Positions 1-13,900 of a stretch of 64,000 nt of DNA are shown here, piece after piece. The stretch lies in contig NC_090250.1 of NCBI RefSeq assembly GCF_037325665.1, forward strand, positions 31,184,369 to 31,248,368, read 5' to 3'. This DNA comes from Littorina saxatilis. Lineage: Eukaryota; Mollusca; Gastropoda; Littorinimorpha; Littorinidae. Position numbers and translations under genes: made by a program. Below the pieces are notes generated by a model. It was not told the origin of the DNA, ran no database searches, and worked only from the letters and a program-made list of their open reading frames with translations. The stretch's first letter is position 1; the number at the start of each line of letters is the position of its first letter.

Positions 1-502
1 GTGTGTGTGTGTGTGTGTGTTCGCGATGCACAGCCAAAGTTCTCGATGGATCTGCTTCAAATTTGGTGGGCATATTCAGGTAGACCCCGGACACAACCTG
101 GTCGATGAGAATTTTTAACACGTGCTCTCAGCGCGCAGCGCTGAACCGATTTTGGTTTTTCTGTTCATCTTCCCAGATCCATTCCCAGTAACTCTTCCTT
201 ATCTTCTCCAGTGTTTTGCGTTTATCTCCCTTCCTTCGTGTGGCGTCAATCCATATTCCCGTTACTATTTTTAGAAGGTCACTGTCCACAACGCTTTCAT
301 CCCGGCGAAGCCGGATATTCCCGTTACTATTTTTAGAAGGTCACTGTCCACAACGCTTTCATCCCGGCAAAGCCGGGTATTCCTCTACTTCTTCCCGGCT
401 AAGCCGGGTACCCGGCAAAGCCAGGTATTCGGCTCTACTTCTTCCCGGCGATGCCGGGTATTCCGGCGAAGCCGGTACCCGGCGAAGCGGGTAATCATCT
501 AG
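1..502 (+). mobile_element. Helitron-like non-autonomous element, 5' cut by window edge
   Basis: Shares its body (GATGCACRGCCAAAGTTCTC, TTTCAACACGTGCTCTCAGC and similar blocks) with copies at 838-1660 and 10726-12214. The right end has GC hairpins of the form CCCGGC-GAA-GCCGGG followed by an AT-rich spacer and CTAG (499-502), the layout of a Helitron 3' end. Here the hairpin is multiplied about seven times between 300 and 491. Confidence 0.6.
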
Positions 503-837
503 CATCATATAATATATATGACAATATCAAAGCCGAACAATGCTTGCGTAGTTGTGTGGAATACCTGCATGTATGTGTCTCACTGTGTGCGCGCCTGCAA
601 GCATGCATGTGTGTTTTTCACTTAATCATGGTAACTTTAGCCACAATCTGTTAGAACCATGCATGTATTTAAAACTTACCTCCAGAGTCTTTCCAATGGG
701 TATAACATGAGCATCTTTGGAACCAATATTGTGCAACTGAAAAGCAAATGAACAGTCAAACTTCAGTAAATAGCACTCCTAAAGGCATATTCTTTCAAAA
801 TCACTAATTTTAGGGGAGAACATATATATACATATAT

Positions 838-1660
838 ATATATTATATATAGTATACGACTTGTGTCTGTCTGTCTGTCTGTGTGTGTGTGTGTGTGTGT
901 GTGCGCGATGCACGGCCAAAGTTCTCGATGGATCTGCTTCAAATTTGGTGGGCTTATTCAGAGAGACCCCGGACACAACCTCATCGATGAGATATTTCAA
1001 CACGTGCTCTCAGCGCGCAGCGCTGAACCGATTTTGGTTCCACCTCAGCTACCCGGGCCCCCATACCGACACACCAAAGCCGCTAGACCACATCACAACG
1101 CCAAAGTTCTCGGTGGATCTTTTTCAAATTTGGACACCGTATTCAGCTACACCCCGGACACAATATCATCGATGAGATATTTCAACACGTGCTCTCAGCG
1201 CGCAGCGCTGAACCGATTTTGGTTTTTGTGTTCATTTCACCATTACAAGTAACTCTTCCTTATCTTCTCCAGTGTTTTGCGTTTATCTCCCTTCCTTCGT
1301 GTGGCTTCAATCCATATTCTCGTTTCTAAGTTACTATTTTTAGAATGTCACTGCGCTGTCCAGAACGCTTCCCTTGCACCCGTAAGTTGTTCTTACTGTC
1401 AAAGTGAAAAGGTCGAATCAATTTATAGCCACGCGAAAAATACACTCTCACCTATCTCTATATATTTATAGATATAGATATACATATATATATACGGCTT
1501 CTCTGCGTGTGTGTGTGTTTGTGTGTGTGTGTGGGCAAAAACCTGTGTATTGTAGAGTTCTGTTTGTGATGTGGTCTAGCGGCTTTTGTCTGTCTGTATG
1601 TTCTGGCATTTGAGAAGCCACAACAGATAATATAGGGCTAAGAAATAAGCTCTAAAATTC
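838..1660 (+). mobile_element. Helitron-like element, 3' end missing
   Basis: Begins with an AT run and TACGACTTGTGTCTGTCTG, then a GT microsatellite. Two body units follow (about 903-1040 and 1040-1225), then the ATATATACGGCTTCT block. It is collinear with the copy at 10726-12214 but stops after AAAATTCTCAA, before the hairpin terminus, so it is 3'-truncated. Confidence 0.55.
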
Positions 1661-2157
1661 TCAAGTAACTCTACCAATGAAAGCATTGCACCCTTTCTGA
1701 TGACTCGGACATCAAATTATCAATTAACTTTGATATTGACATTTATGTAGACTAGCTAAAAAAGATGCTTGGTGCCAAAATTGCATTGTTTGGGCTTCTT
1801 GGCAAAACCTTAAAGCAACTCTTACTCTGACAAGGTGGTCCTTATAAATTCTGTGAACAGTTTCCCTCAAACAGTCAAACAGCAAAAAAATTCTTCAACT
1901 TGAGAGAAAGCTTCTGTTGATTTATTTAAGCCCCCCTACCCCCCCAGCCTAATTGTTTTCTGTGTGTGTGTGTGTTTGTGTGTGTGCGTGCTTGTGAGTG
2001 ATCTCTCTCACTGCCTTACTATCTTTTTGTCAGTGTATACATGCATGTCTCTCTCTCTCTCTGTCTTTCTGTCTCTAGTTGTCTGTCTGTCTGTCTGACT
2101 CTCTCTCTCTCTTTTCCTTGCTTTTCTCTCTTAGCCTATGTTTCCTTTTCAACGTAA

Positions 2158-2280
<123 letters not shown>

Positions 2281-2320
2281 CAATTTGTCCTTCGCTGGGG
2301 GTATGCAGTGCCTTGGCATT

Positions 2321-2548
2321 CTTTCTTTATTTGGTGTTTAACGTCGTTTTCAACCATTCAAGGTTATATCGCGACGGGGAAAGGGGGGAGATGGGATAGG
2401 GGAAAGGGGGGAGATGGGATAGAGCCACTTGTTAATTGTTTCTTGTTCACAAAAGCACTAATCAAAAAATTGCTCCAGGGGCTTGTAACGTAGTACAATA
2501 TATGACCTTACTGGGAGAATGCAAGTTTCCAGTACAAAGGACTTAACA
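2321..2548 (-). mobile_element. SINE with TTAACGTCGTTTTCAACCA tail domain, 5' truncated
   Basis: Minus-strand SINE sharing its sequence with the two arms of the copy at 59495-60824, including the GTTGAAAACGACGTTAAACA tail followed by an AAAG-type run. It is bounded by an 11-bp target-site duplication GCCTTGGCATT at 2310-2320 and 2549-2559. An internal 24-bp segment (GGAAAGGGGGGAGATGGGAT region) is duplicated in tandem. Confidence 0.7.
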
Positions 2549-2711
2549 GCCTTGGCATTGCACTTCTACATAATTTATTAGTAGAAGTACATGTATTTTT
2601 AATTTTTAATTTTTTTTTACAGATCTAAATAGTAGATGAATGATTGAATCATTTAAAATGGTAAATTTCCCTTGATAAAAATGAGAGTGAGACTGAGACT
2701 GAGAGTGAGAC

Positions 2712-3655
2712 TGAGACTTGTTCGCCGACGACTGCCTGCTCTATAGGGAAATAAACTCCTTCACGGACCACCAATCCCTGCAACAAGACCTCAGACACCT
2801 CGAAGAATGGGCGGTTACCTGGGGCATGCCTCCAAATGCTATATCCTCAGTATAAACAAATCCTCTGACTTCTACTACCAACTGGACAACAGCATCCTCC
2901 AAAACGTTAGATCCACACCCTACCTTGGCATTCTCCTCTCAGACGACATGAAATGGAGCCCCCACATTTCTTCTATCACTAAAAAAGCTAACTGCACCCT
3001 TGGCTTCCTTCGCCGCAACCTCCAACGCTGCCCGCCTCGTTGCCGTCAGCAGGCCTACCTCTCCCTTGTGCGTCCCCTCCTGGAGTATGGGGCGGTTGTC
3101 TGGGACCCCTACCTGAAGAAAGACATTGACTGCATCGAACGCGTACAACGCAAAGCATCAAGGTTTATCACAGGCGACTTCAGGTCGTCGACCCCCCGGC
3201 AGCGTCACCAGACTCCTAGAGAAAACTGGACTCCAACCTCTGCAACAGCGACGTCAACAACTCCGTCTGACGTTCTTCTATAGGGTGGTTGAGGGGCTGG
3301 TACCGGCACTACCATCACACCAGTTCTTAACTGAGCAGAAGCAAGGCCGTAAAATCAGGCCAGTGAGACACCCTGACCATCACACATCCAACATCGTCTC
3401 ACAGTATTCAAGAAACAATTCTAGACCCTATTCAGTGCCCCAAGGCCGCACTGATCAGTTTAGGAACTCCTTTTTTGTGAAGACGGCACAAGACTGGAAT
3501 CTACTTGAGGACAATACTGTAACCTCCAAAAGCATTGGCATCTTTAAAGCCAAGCTAGCAGCCGTACACCACCATTAGGCTGCCGCACTCTCCCCCGCTG
3601 CATTTACGCCAGTCTTCTGGTACCCAGCAGCGTAATCCATCAAGATCAAGATCAA
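2712..3655 (+). mobile_element. Non-LTR retrotransposon (LINE) 3' fragment, same family as 23220-24945
   Basis: Encodes remnants of a reverse transcriptase C-terminal half: a region matching [14 protein letters not shown] of the 23.2-kb copy, then [31 protein letters not shown] and a tail with [18 protein letters not shown] frameshift lies around 3190-3250, where the two halves switch frame. The 3' end carries a short (GATCAA)n-type tail at about 3640-3655. Jockey/CR1-group by motif; the clade is not settled. Confidence 0.8.
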
Positions 3656-4066
3656 GAGAGCAAGTAAATGTTTACCCATGAAGTGTATTCTGTCTCTTGC
3701 TGCGTTTGCTGCTCTGTATCATCACATGCTTTGTCTGCAGTAAACCACAGTCGATCGACCACCCGCGGCATAAGCGAAGGAAACAATGGATTTGCCATTT
3801 CTGAGGCAAATTCGTCGAAAAAGTAAAGTACCACTGCAAATGCAGTTTGAGTTTGCTCTCAGAGTTTCACAGCAAGGGAAGTCACTCGCAACGGACTGAT
3901 GTACCAGGGGACTCTACTCTGCGGGAGTTGATTGGACACTTGGTCATGGGGATGAAATCATTTTTCGATTTTAGCACTTGCTAATCAGTGGCTTTCTCTA
4001 CTACATTCTACTGGAGACACAGTGATTTTCAAGAAAAGTACACAAACTGTATCCAAGAATTCAAAA
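3656..4066 (+). promoter_or_regulatory. Upstream region and probable 5' UTR of CHM
   Basis: About 410 bases between the LINE tail and the CHM start codon. No TATA box or other motif can be assigned with confidence. The CHM promoter and 5' UTR are inferred to lie here from position only, and an upstream non-coding exon cannot be excluded. Confidence 0.35.
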
Positions 4067-7000
4067 ATGGCCTCGGATCTTCCTGATGAATTCGATGTTA
4101 TTGTGCTTGGCACAGGTTTGTTTACGTTTTGCATTGTAACAAGGTTGTCTCTGTCTCTCTGTCTCTCTGTCTCTCTCTGTCTCTGTCTCTCTCTCTCTGT
4201 CTCTCTCTCTGTCTCTCTCTCTCTCTGTCTCTCTGTCTCTGTCTGTCTCTCTCTCTCTGTGTCTCCCTCTCTCTCTATGAAAAACCCCCCAAACATCTTT
4301 GCACGACAAAGTGATGCCATTCTCAATGCGAAGTGTTTGGAAACTTAATTTGGGTTTAAAATGGTATTGAGAGTGAAACGATAGAAAAAAGAACCATACT
4401 TAATTTTAGTTCTAGAGTTGGAGAAAGACATGTATACACTAATGAATCATTCATTCAGGCTGACAGGTGAAGCTTAGATGACGGGTAAGCTAGCCCATGT
4501 AACGCCAGTGTTCAAGAAAGGGGAGCGTTATAGGCCGGAGAACTATCGACCAATCTCCCTCACATCTATCCCCTGCAAGCTCCTAGAGCACATCATTGTG
4601 AGCGCCATCCTCACCTACTGCGAACAACACCAAATACTCTGTCCTGAACAACACGGCTTCCGACGGGGAAGATCATGCGAGACCCAGCTGCTAGGGCTTG
4701 TCGACGAGGCCTTGTTCGCGCTTGAGCAAGGGCACCAGGTGGACCTTCTAGTGCTGGATTTCTCCCGCGCGTTTGACAAGGTCAGCCACAGCCTACTCGT
4801 GCATAAACTCCGTCAGTACGGCATAGGTAGGAAAGTTAACGCCGGGGTCGAGGATTTCCTCACCAACAGGAAGCAGTCCGTCGTCGTCAACGGGGCCATC
4901 TCAGAGCTAGCTCCAGTGGGAAGTGGCGTTCCTCAAGGGTCCGTGCTCGGGCCGACGCTATTTCTGCTGTACATAAACGATCTCCCGTCAGACCTGACCT
5001 CGACTGCGCGACTTTTCGCCGACGACACAGCGTGCCACGCTGACGTCAAGACAGCAGCGGACCAAGAAAACCTCCAAACAGACCTCGACAGACTGGCGTC
5101 CTGGGAACAGAAGTGGAAGATGGCATTCCATCCTGCCAAATGCAACACCGTACACATGACCCGACGTCGTACCACCCTACCATACGAGTACCAGCTCCAC
5201 GGCCAGAAACTCCAGGAGGAGACCCAGGCCAAGTACCTCGGCGTCACCCTGACCAAAGACCTGAAGTGGAACACCCACATCGCCAACATCTCCACCAAGG
5301 CGAACAGAGCACTTGGCTTTGCTAGACGCAACATCAAGCTCAGCAACAAGAAGGTCAAGGCGGCTGCATACAAGGCACTAGTACGACCCATCCTAGAGTA
5401 TGCCAGCCCAGTATGGGACCCACACACCGCTGAAGACAGTGCCTCTCTCGAAAAGGTCCAAAGAAGAGCAGCCAGATGGGTGTCGCATCGCTTCCGCCAG
5501 ACCTCCAGCGTCAACAACATGCTCGAAGACCTTGAGTGGCCTACGCTTGAGAGCAGACGGAGGCGAGCGAGACTAACAACTTTCTACAAAGTCCACCACG
5601 ACCTTGTCGCAGTGAAGAGCAACCACGCACCAAAGCCAAGCCCACCCAAGTACACGACCAGGCAGACCCACGCTCTGTCCTACGAAATCCCCCACTCCAG
5701 GACAGCCTACAGGCAGAAAACATTCTTCCCGCGCACCATTCCAGAGTGGAACCGCCTGCCTGTAGAAACTGCCACAGCGCCATCCCTGGCATCCTTTCAG
5801 GCCAGGCTGGCAACTCTCCACTGACCCATCAGCCCCCCCCCCCTACCCCCAACCCCCCCCCCCTACCCCCAACCCCCCCCCCCCCTGAACTTCACCCCTG
5901 ACCAAGCAATAGACCGGAACCAACATCACCCAAGCGTAGCAGATTCATCACCATGCTGATGTTGGCTACCTATCACTAAGAAGAAGAAGAAGAAGAACTT
6001 CTTCTTTATGTTGTGAAAAGTTTCTTCTTCTGCCATCCAAGGCACATAAGTTAAGACCAATTAAGGTGATCACACAAATCGCCACCTTATGTCAGATACT
6101 TTTTGCAGGTCTTCCTGAAACCCTCCTTGCGGCAGCATTCTCCAGAATTGGATTGACAGTGCTACATCTGGACAGGTTACAATTTTTTATCTAAACATTT
6201 CATTTTCAATTTGTTTGTATTAGGCACACAAACAAAAAAGTCTGTTTACGGTATCCCGACCGACCCTATTTTTTCGCGCGACCCTGAACTTTTTTTTTGC
6301 ATTTGGGGAGGGGGGGGGGGGGGGGGGGGGAGTCTTTGTTTTTTGGCAAAATAATTTAAAAATATGGTTTTTTGGGGAAAAAAAATAAATCCCGACCTTT
6401 TTTTGCCTATGTTACCGTAAACAGACTATTTTTGTTTGTTGGCCTTACAAAGAGTACCCTCCTTTGAAGACTTCAAACAATTTGAGAAAATCAGGTCTTA
6501 AAGTGAGGGAGTCTTAAAATTGAGGTCAATTTACAACAATTACATTTACAGAGGGTACTAAATGGAAAATTGGAAAACATAGGGTCTTGAATTAAACTGT
6601 TTTAAGAGGAACGGTAGGGCGGGGATGTAGCTCAGTCGGTAGCGCGCTGGATTTGTATCCAGTTGGCCACTGTCAGCGTGAGTTCGTCCCCACGTTCGGC
6701 GAGAGATTTATTTCTCAGAGTCAACTTTGTGTGCAGACTCTCCTCGGTGTCCGAACACCCCTGTGTGTACACGCAATCACAAGACCAAGTGCGCACGAAA
6801 AAGATCCTGTAATCCATGTCAGAGGTCGGTGGGTTATAGAAACACGAAAATACCAAGCATGCTTCCTCCGAAAGCGGCGTTATGGCTGCCTAAATGGCGG
6901 GGTAAAAACGGTCATACACGTAAAAGCCGTGGGAGTTTCAGCCCAAGAACGAACAAACAAACGAACAAGAGGAACGGGGGTGGGGGGTGTTGAAATAAGT

Positions 7001-7639
7001 GGTTTAAAAAAAAAGAGGGAGGGGGGGGGGGGGGGTGGGTCCATTGTAATGCTGGTGAAGAAGACAAGCAATTCATAATTCCGGGTTGCTTAGTGGTGCT
7101 TTGTGATTATCATTTATATTAATTGCAAAACAATCCTGAAAGGGCTGCGGACATTAAACTTGAAACAATTAAGCTTACCAAATGAATGAGCTATCACTGT
7201 GCAGTATGTGGTAGAGTGTTAATTTATACAGTATTTGTGACTGATCTACTTGATACAAGTAACATTTGATTCTACTAGCTGTAACAAAAGTGTATAAATT
7301 TGTCTTATACAGGAACGATTATTACAGTGGCAGCTGGGCTTCCTTTAGTTTGAGACAAATTCCTGGATGGATTGAAGGGCAAAAGGTAAAGGTGATTTAC
7401 TTCAAAAAGTAGTGTATTACTGTACATGTGTAGGTCTCTAGATAATAGAAGTCATTTGCTTAAAAAGTTTGATCTTTTTGTTTTTGCATGTTATGTTTCA
7501 TCTTCATGAATTAAATATGAAATATGTTTTTAAAACATCAGTTGGGAAGAACAAGTGACAGTGTTACATTTACATACGGTTCAAACGTAGTATAAGTATC
7601 CATTGACACTTTGGTAGACGCAATAACACACAGACACTG

Positions 7640-7730
<91 letters not shown>

Positions 7731-7781
7731 GACAGACAGACAGCCATGGGTACACACACACAGACAGCATGGGTACACACA

Positions 7782-7831
<50 letters not shown>

Positions 7832-7890
7832 CATGGGTACACACATGTACGCACACACACACAGACACAGTCATGGGTACACACATGTAT

Positions 7891-7926
<36 letters not shown>

Positions 7927-10900
7927 CCTGGGACTGTAAGTATATTTATTTTCAGAGGTTAATATTCACATATTTCTATTATTAGGTAGACTTATTTAGT
8001 CTCCTATGCAAGCGGTTTGATTGTCATTGTTATGGCCTTTGTCTTTCCAGAAAGCTCAGTGCTACGCGAGTGAAGTGAATGAAGAGAAGTTGTCCAGCCT
8101 GCTGAAGGAGGGTGAGAGGGCTCTGCAGCTTCCGGAGACATTCCACACCGTCTTTGAAGCACAGAGCAAATACCATGTTGGGTGCGTCAAGATTATGTAC
8201 AGTGGAACCCCCCTTTTAAGACCACCTAGTTTAAGACTCCCTCCTTTTTAAGACCTGACTTTTTTAGATTTTCTGTTCATAACCACTGTTAATTTACCTC
8301 CATTTTAAGACTCCTTCCCTTTTAAGACCTGATTTTCTCAGATTTTTAGAGGTCTTAAAAAGGGGGTTCCACTGTAAGCATATAGCAAACACTTCAGGAT
8401 TGTAGTACAGTGGTACCTTTAATAAAAGGACACCCTTGGTGTCAGCCTACAAGATCAAAATAATGTACCTTTGGTTGTTAAGCTTACTTGACCTTTTGAC
8501 TCGCAATGACAGCAGGGTATGATTAGAAAAATAAGATTACAGTAGTACCTGCCATATCCGGTCACCCATTAGTCATTGCAAAGGTGACCGCAAATATCAG
8601 GTGGCCGTTCATTACAGGCCCCCTCCTCCTCCAAAAAAAAACCCCAAAACACGATCAAGTTTTCATGAAGAAAAGAAAGCGATCATCCACGAGCCGCCGA
8701 TTCATTGTCTCTGTTAGTTTTGCTTTCGTTTATACATCTTAATTATTTGCGTGTTTAACTCGATCGTCCTGGCTAAGCTATTGTTTCGTATGTTTCTATG
8801 TGTGTTGTTTGGATTATTATATATGTATTTGAGTGTCAGATAAACAAGTGTTTCAAACTCACATCAGCTGTGATCGATCCGGAAGTGACTGCCGTAAATG
8901 TACATGTATGCGCATGTCTGTATTTACAGTTTGCGCATGCGTAAGTATTCATGTCGTCTGCTCGTGCTGTGCCGTCTGTGCACACAGAGATACTGTCTAC
9001 AGATCTCTGGTGCACACAACACACACACACACACACCGTCACACACACACACACACACACAGCGATCGCTCACACTCCAATGTAAACAAAAACAATCTTG
9101 AGTTTGACTCGTCAGCTTTATTAACAGGCGATACATGTGTTAACAGTTATAGAAAGTGGACAGGTGCTGATTTCTAACAGCCAGATAGCAGGTGGGAGGT
9201 GGGTGGGCGGGGAGAGCCACAGGCGCTTGCCCGCGAAAGTGACAAGTGGCCGTTAAGTGGCCGCTCCTGTCGAGTAAGAGGGGCACCTTAGGGCAAAAAT
9301 CAGTGACCGTTGACCGCGTCAGACAGGTTAACGGCCATTAAGAGTCAATTATAGAAGGAAAACTCATTAGTCATGGGAAAGCTGGCCGCTCCGGGCAGGT
9401 TCACGCCCACGAAAGGGCCGGAAATGGAAGGGACTACTGTATATTAAAATGTAAGGAAGTAGAACAAAAAATCCTTCTTTTTCTCATTTGCAGGCTTGTA
9501 AGATGTGGAGCTCCGGTCAACTTTTTGTATTCATTGCATGTACTTTATACAAATTAATATCTTCAGTTTGTCTAGCTGCCAGTCTGTCTCATTGTCTATC
9601 TTTTTTCCTACCAGTCAGAAGCTTTAGATTAATGGCTAGTTTATTTTATTAACTTATTTGTTTCTTTATTTACCTATATATTTGTTTATTCATTTCTGTA
9701 TTTGATCATTTCTTTATTTCAGAGAGCGTCCCAAAGAGGAAAAAGCCATTCCAGATTCTTCCCCTTCCACAGATGAATCAGCCAAGCCTGACTCTACAGA
9801 CACTTCTCTACCCCCTGCCACTGCATCTGAATCAGGAGATTCCAAAATTCCAGAACTGTCGGGACCTTCTCCGACAGGGGATGCTGAGACATCAACTGGA
9901 ATTGTCCCAGGACAGTTTGATTCCGCTCCAGAAGAGGAAGAAGATTCTAAAACGGAAAAGCGTGAAGGGGAGGCAACTGGACCAGCAGGGGAAGCAAGCG
10001 GTGGAAAGGTGGAACCAGCCGCTGGAGAACAGAAGCAACAGAGAGAATGGTTCTTTGAGGACATTGAGAAAGAGTGGCGTAAATTCAGCTTTGACCTTAC
10101 TCCTAAGGTTTGTTGGCACCGGCTGTTGATTTTTCAGTGTTATTGTTTGTAGAACGTTACATGTTTTTTTCCCTTAGGAGCTCGTTAAAGACCGGTTCGG
10201 CTGTATAGCTTTCAAGGGTCGTTTTGTCAGAAATGTGCCTGCAGTTTATACAGTTTTTGTTTTTCATAAGAGTGAGTTTACAGTGATGTTTCGAGGATGA
10301 AGTTTCTTTGGAAAATTTGTGGAAATGGCTATAACAGTTTCAGCAGTTTTTGGAAGTGTTTCCTTTACCCCATTATGAAAAAGTTTGTCAATTTTGCTAT
10401 GAATGACAGCATTAAGTTTTCAGTGATTTGAAACAAGTTTTGGAGATTCACCGTCTGTCGACGCTTAATGACATCCCTGGGTTGTGTTTGTTGCAGTTGT
10501 TGTACTGTGCTGGGTCCATGGTGGAACTGCTCATTGTCTCAGACGTGGCCAAGTACTGTGAGTTTCGCACTGTCAGTCGCGTTCTTACACTGCGTGACAA
10601 CAACTTGGAAAGGGTCAGTCTTTTTGCTTATACTTGTTTGGTTGTGTGTGTTTGTGTGTGTGTGTGTATGCGCGTGTGTGTATGTATTTATGTTTACTGT
10701 ACAGTATGTTCACTTTTACTTGCTTCTATATATATATACGACTTGTGTCTGTCTGTCTGTGTGACTGTCTGTGTGTCTGTCTGTGAGTTCGCGATGCACG
10801 GCCAAAGTTCTTGATGGATCTGCTTCAAATTTGGTGGGCATATTCAGGTAGACCCGGGACAGGACACAACCTGGTCGATATTTCAACACGTGCTCTCAGC

Positions 10901-13900
10901 GCACAGCGCTGAACCGATTTTGGTTCCACCTCAGCTACCCGGGCCCCCATACCGACACACCAAAGCCGCTACACCACATCACAACGCCAAAGTTCTCGGT
11001 GGATCTTTTTCAAATTTGGACACCGTATTCAGCTACCGGACACAATATCATCGATGAGATATTTCAACACGTGCTCTCAGCGCGCAGCGCTGAACCGATT
11101 TTTTTTTTTTTTTTTTGTTTTTTGTTTTTTTACAATTTTATTCAAATAAATAACAACAATCAACAATATCTCATACAATGAATTAAATACATCTTATCGA
11201 GTACAACAAGCTAACTTTTTTTTAACGTTTTGTTCTTCGAACACTCACACAAAAATGCTTCTTATCTGTAACTGCCTATTAAAAATACTTTCCAACGGTA
11301 AAAACGAATTTGTTTTTTTATATATACTAACGCACATCTTTCCGATTAAGATAATGTGGTTCAATTTATACATAGTTGCCTTTTTCACCATTACAAAATG
11401 CATACCAAATAAAACATCACTAACTTTCAAAACAATCTTAATTTCTAAAGTACGAAAAATAAATTCTTCAAAAAACCGATTTTGGTTCCACCTCAGCTAC
11501 CCGGGCCCCCATACCGACACACCAAAGCCGCTAGACCACATCACAACGCCAAAGTTCTCGGTGGATCTTTTTCAAATTTGGACACCGTATTCAGCTACCG
11601 GACACAATATCATCGATGAGATATTTCAACACGTGCTCTCAGCGCGCAGCGCTGAACCGATTTTGGTTTTGGTGTTAATTTCACCATTATAAGTAACTCT
11701 TCCTTATCTTCTCCAGTGTCTTGCGTTTATCTCCCTTCCTTCGTGTGGCTTCAATCCATATTTCCGTTTGTAAGTTACTATTTTTAGAATGTCACTGCGC
11801 TGTCCACAACGCTTCCCTTGCACCCGTAAGTTGTTCTTACTGTCAAAGTGAAAAGGTCGAATCAATTTATAGCCACGCGAAAAATACACTCTCACCTATC
11901 TCTATATATTTATAGATATAGATATACATATATATATATACGGCTTCTGTGTGTGTGTGTGTGTTTGTGTTTGTGTGTGGGCAAAAACCTGTGCATTGTA
12001 GAGTTCTGTTTGTGATGTGGTCTAGCGGCTTTTGTCTGTCTGTATGTTCTGGCATTTGAGATTCCACAGCAGATAATATAGGGCTAAGAAAATAAGCTCT
12101 AAAATTCTCAATCCCGTTTGACAGGACTTCGCCTTCAAAGGTGATTGTGGTGAACCGCCACGCTGTCTGTCTCTGTCTCGCGATTCACCCCGGCGAAGCC
12201 GGGTATTCTTCTAGTATTTATATATGTTAATTGACTGTATGATCAGAAAGATGAATTCCATTTGTAGACAAAGGTTTGCTCTTCTGTGTCCTTATTATTT
12301 TTGTTGATGGTTTTGTACATTTATCAAGCTCCAATCTCAGAGAAAGACACAGCCTGATAATTAACTTTTATCTATGTCTTATTGCAAAAGTGTGAAATGA
12401 CATCAGGATTCCTGTATCAGATGGTGTGTAGACTACAATGTATTTACAGAGGTTATGAACAGAAAATCTATAAAAAAAAAAATCGGGGGCCTTTAAAGGA
12501 GGGGGGGGGGGGGGGGGGAGGGGTTCTACTGTACAGTAACATATTTTCCTGAAAGGTCTTCCTCTATAACCTGGTTTCATTATATTTTGTCTTCAGACTG
12601 TTTGTAAAACACTAAATGTGTCACTGGTTCAAGACTCATTTTTTAAGAGAACATTTTCCAGGGACTTTGAACGTGTTGAAAGCAATATCCTTGTAAAAAT
12701 AAATGTTATAAACATCTTGTGTTTCTGTGTAGGTGCCATGTTCTCGTGCGGATGTGTTCAGCAGTAAAGCCCTGTCACTGCTGGAAAAGAGACTGCTGAT
12801 GAAATTCCTCACCTTCGCTGCTGAGTATGATAAGCAGCCTGATGAATACAAAGGTATTCTTTCTTTCACTTGTATCTGTAAAGGTACGTAAGTCTGATAC
12901 TTTGAGCAATACACTTGAAAGCTTGAACTTAAGGTCTGCTCTTACAACTATTTTAAGACATGTTTTCTGTCTTTTCAGTTTCTTAACAGAGAAACTTTAA
13001 GAGCAGAATAGTTTTGCCCTCTGCCAACTCTGCATGCAAACATGCTGGAGGATGTTTATTTACTTGCCAGAGGAAAACTGTTCACCTTTGAGTTGTGAAA
13101 TTGTATGTGTGTGTGTGTCTGTGAAATTAATGGAAATACATAATGTGTTGCAGGTTTTGAGGACAAACCATTCGTGGAATTCCTTGCCTCCAAGAAGCTG
13201 TCTCCAAAGATTCAGTATTTCATTTTGCATGCCATTGCCATGGCGACAGAGTCCACATCTACCAAAGAGGTATAGTATTATGTTTTGGTTCTGTGATTAT
13301 CTGTCTTTATGTTTTGGTGTTCATGTTTGTTGTCACATTTTACTTTGATTGTGATCACTACATACACTGTGATCCTTCTTGAAGATAGTTATCTAAATTA
13401 ATTTGTACATAGCAAAAAGAAGCAAATCTTGTCTGGTGTTCCAAAATGAATGTTTTGATTTGCTGATTTTCTTGCGTATCTTCCTCTGCTTGGTTGTATA
13501 TATTTTTATTTTTTACAGGGTTTGGAAAACACCCAGAAATTCTTGAGATCCCTAGGTCGCTACGGCAACACAGCATTCCTTTTCCCGTTGTATGGCAGCG
13601 GTGAACTTCCACAAGGCTTCTGTAGGCTTTCTGCTGTCTTTGGTGGGATTTATGTCCTGACTCTCTCAGTCTCACATCTCCTTGTGAATGATGAGAACAA
13701 GTAAGTAAGAGATTTATTTGTAGATTTTTGTGTTGTTGACATGTCTGGGTGGTGAAAGTATGCTTGCAGGTAGAGGGTGATTCTAGTCTATTTTCAAAGT
13801 TTTTAAACATTTATTTTGACTTTGATTTATCGCAAACAAAGTGTAAAGTTTTGCACTTATTGTTTTGAGTTGAGCAGGTCAAAAGATTATGCACCGCTTC

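Noticed and set aside
3985-4348. Frames on both strands across the CT tract after CHM exon 1
   Set aside because: Low-complexity translation of a microsatellite; only the first 49 bases (4067-4115) are real coding.
4933-5821. Minus-strand frames opposite the LINE
   Set aside because: Antisense shadows of the reverse transcriptase frame at 4478-5824.
6626-6700. Functional tRNA gene
   Set aside because: A and B boxes are present, but the cloverleaf does not close and the sequence continues into a SINE body that occurs three times with target duplications.
7538-7985. Cys-Val or Thr-His repeat proteins
   Set aside because: All are translations of CA/GT tracts.
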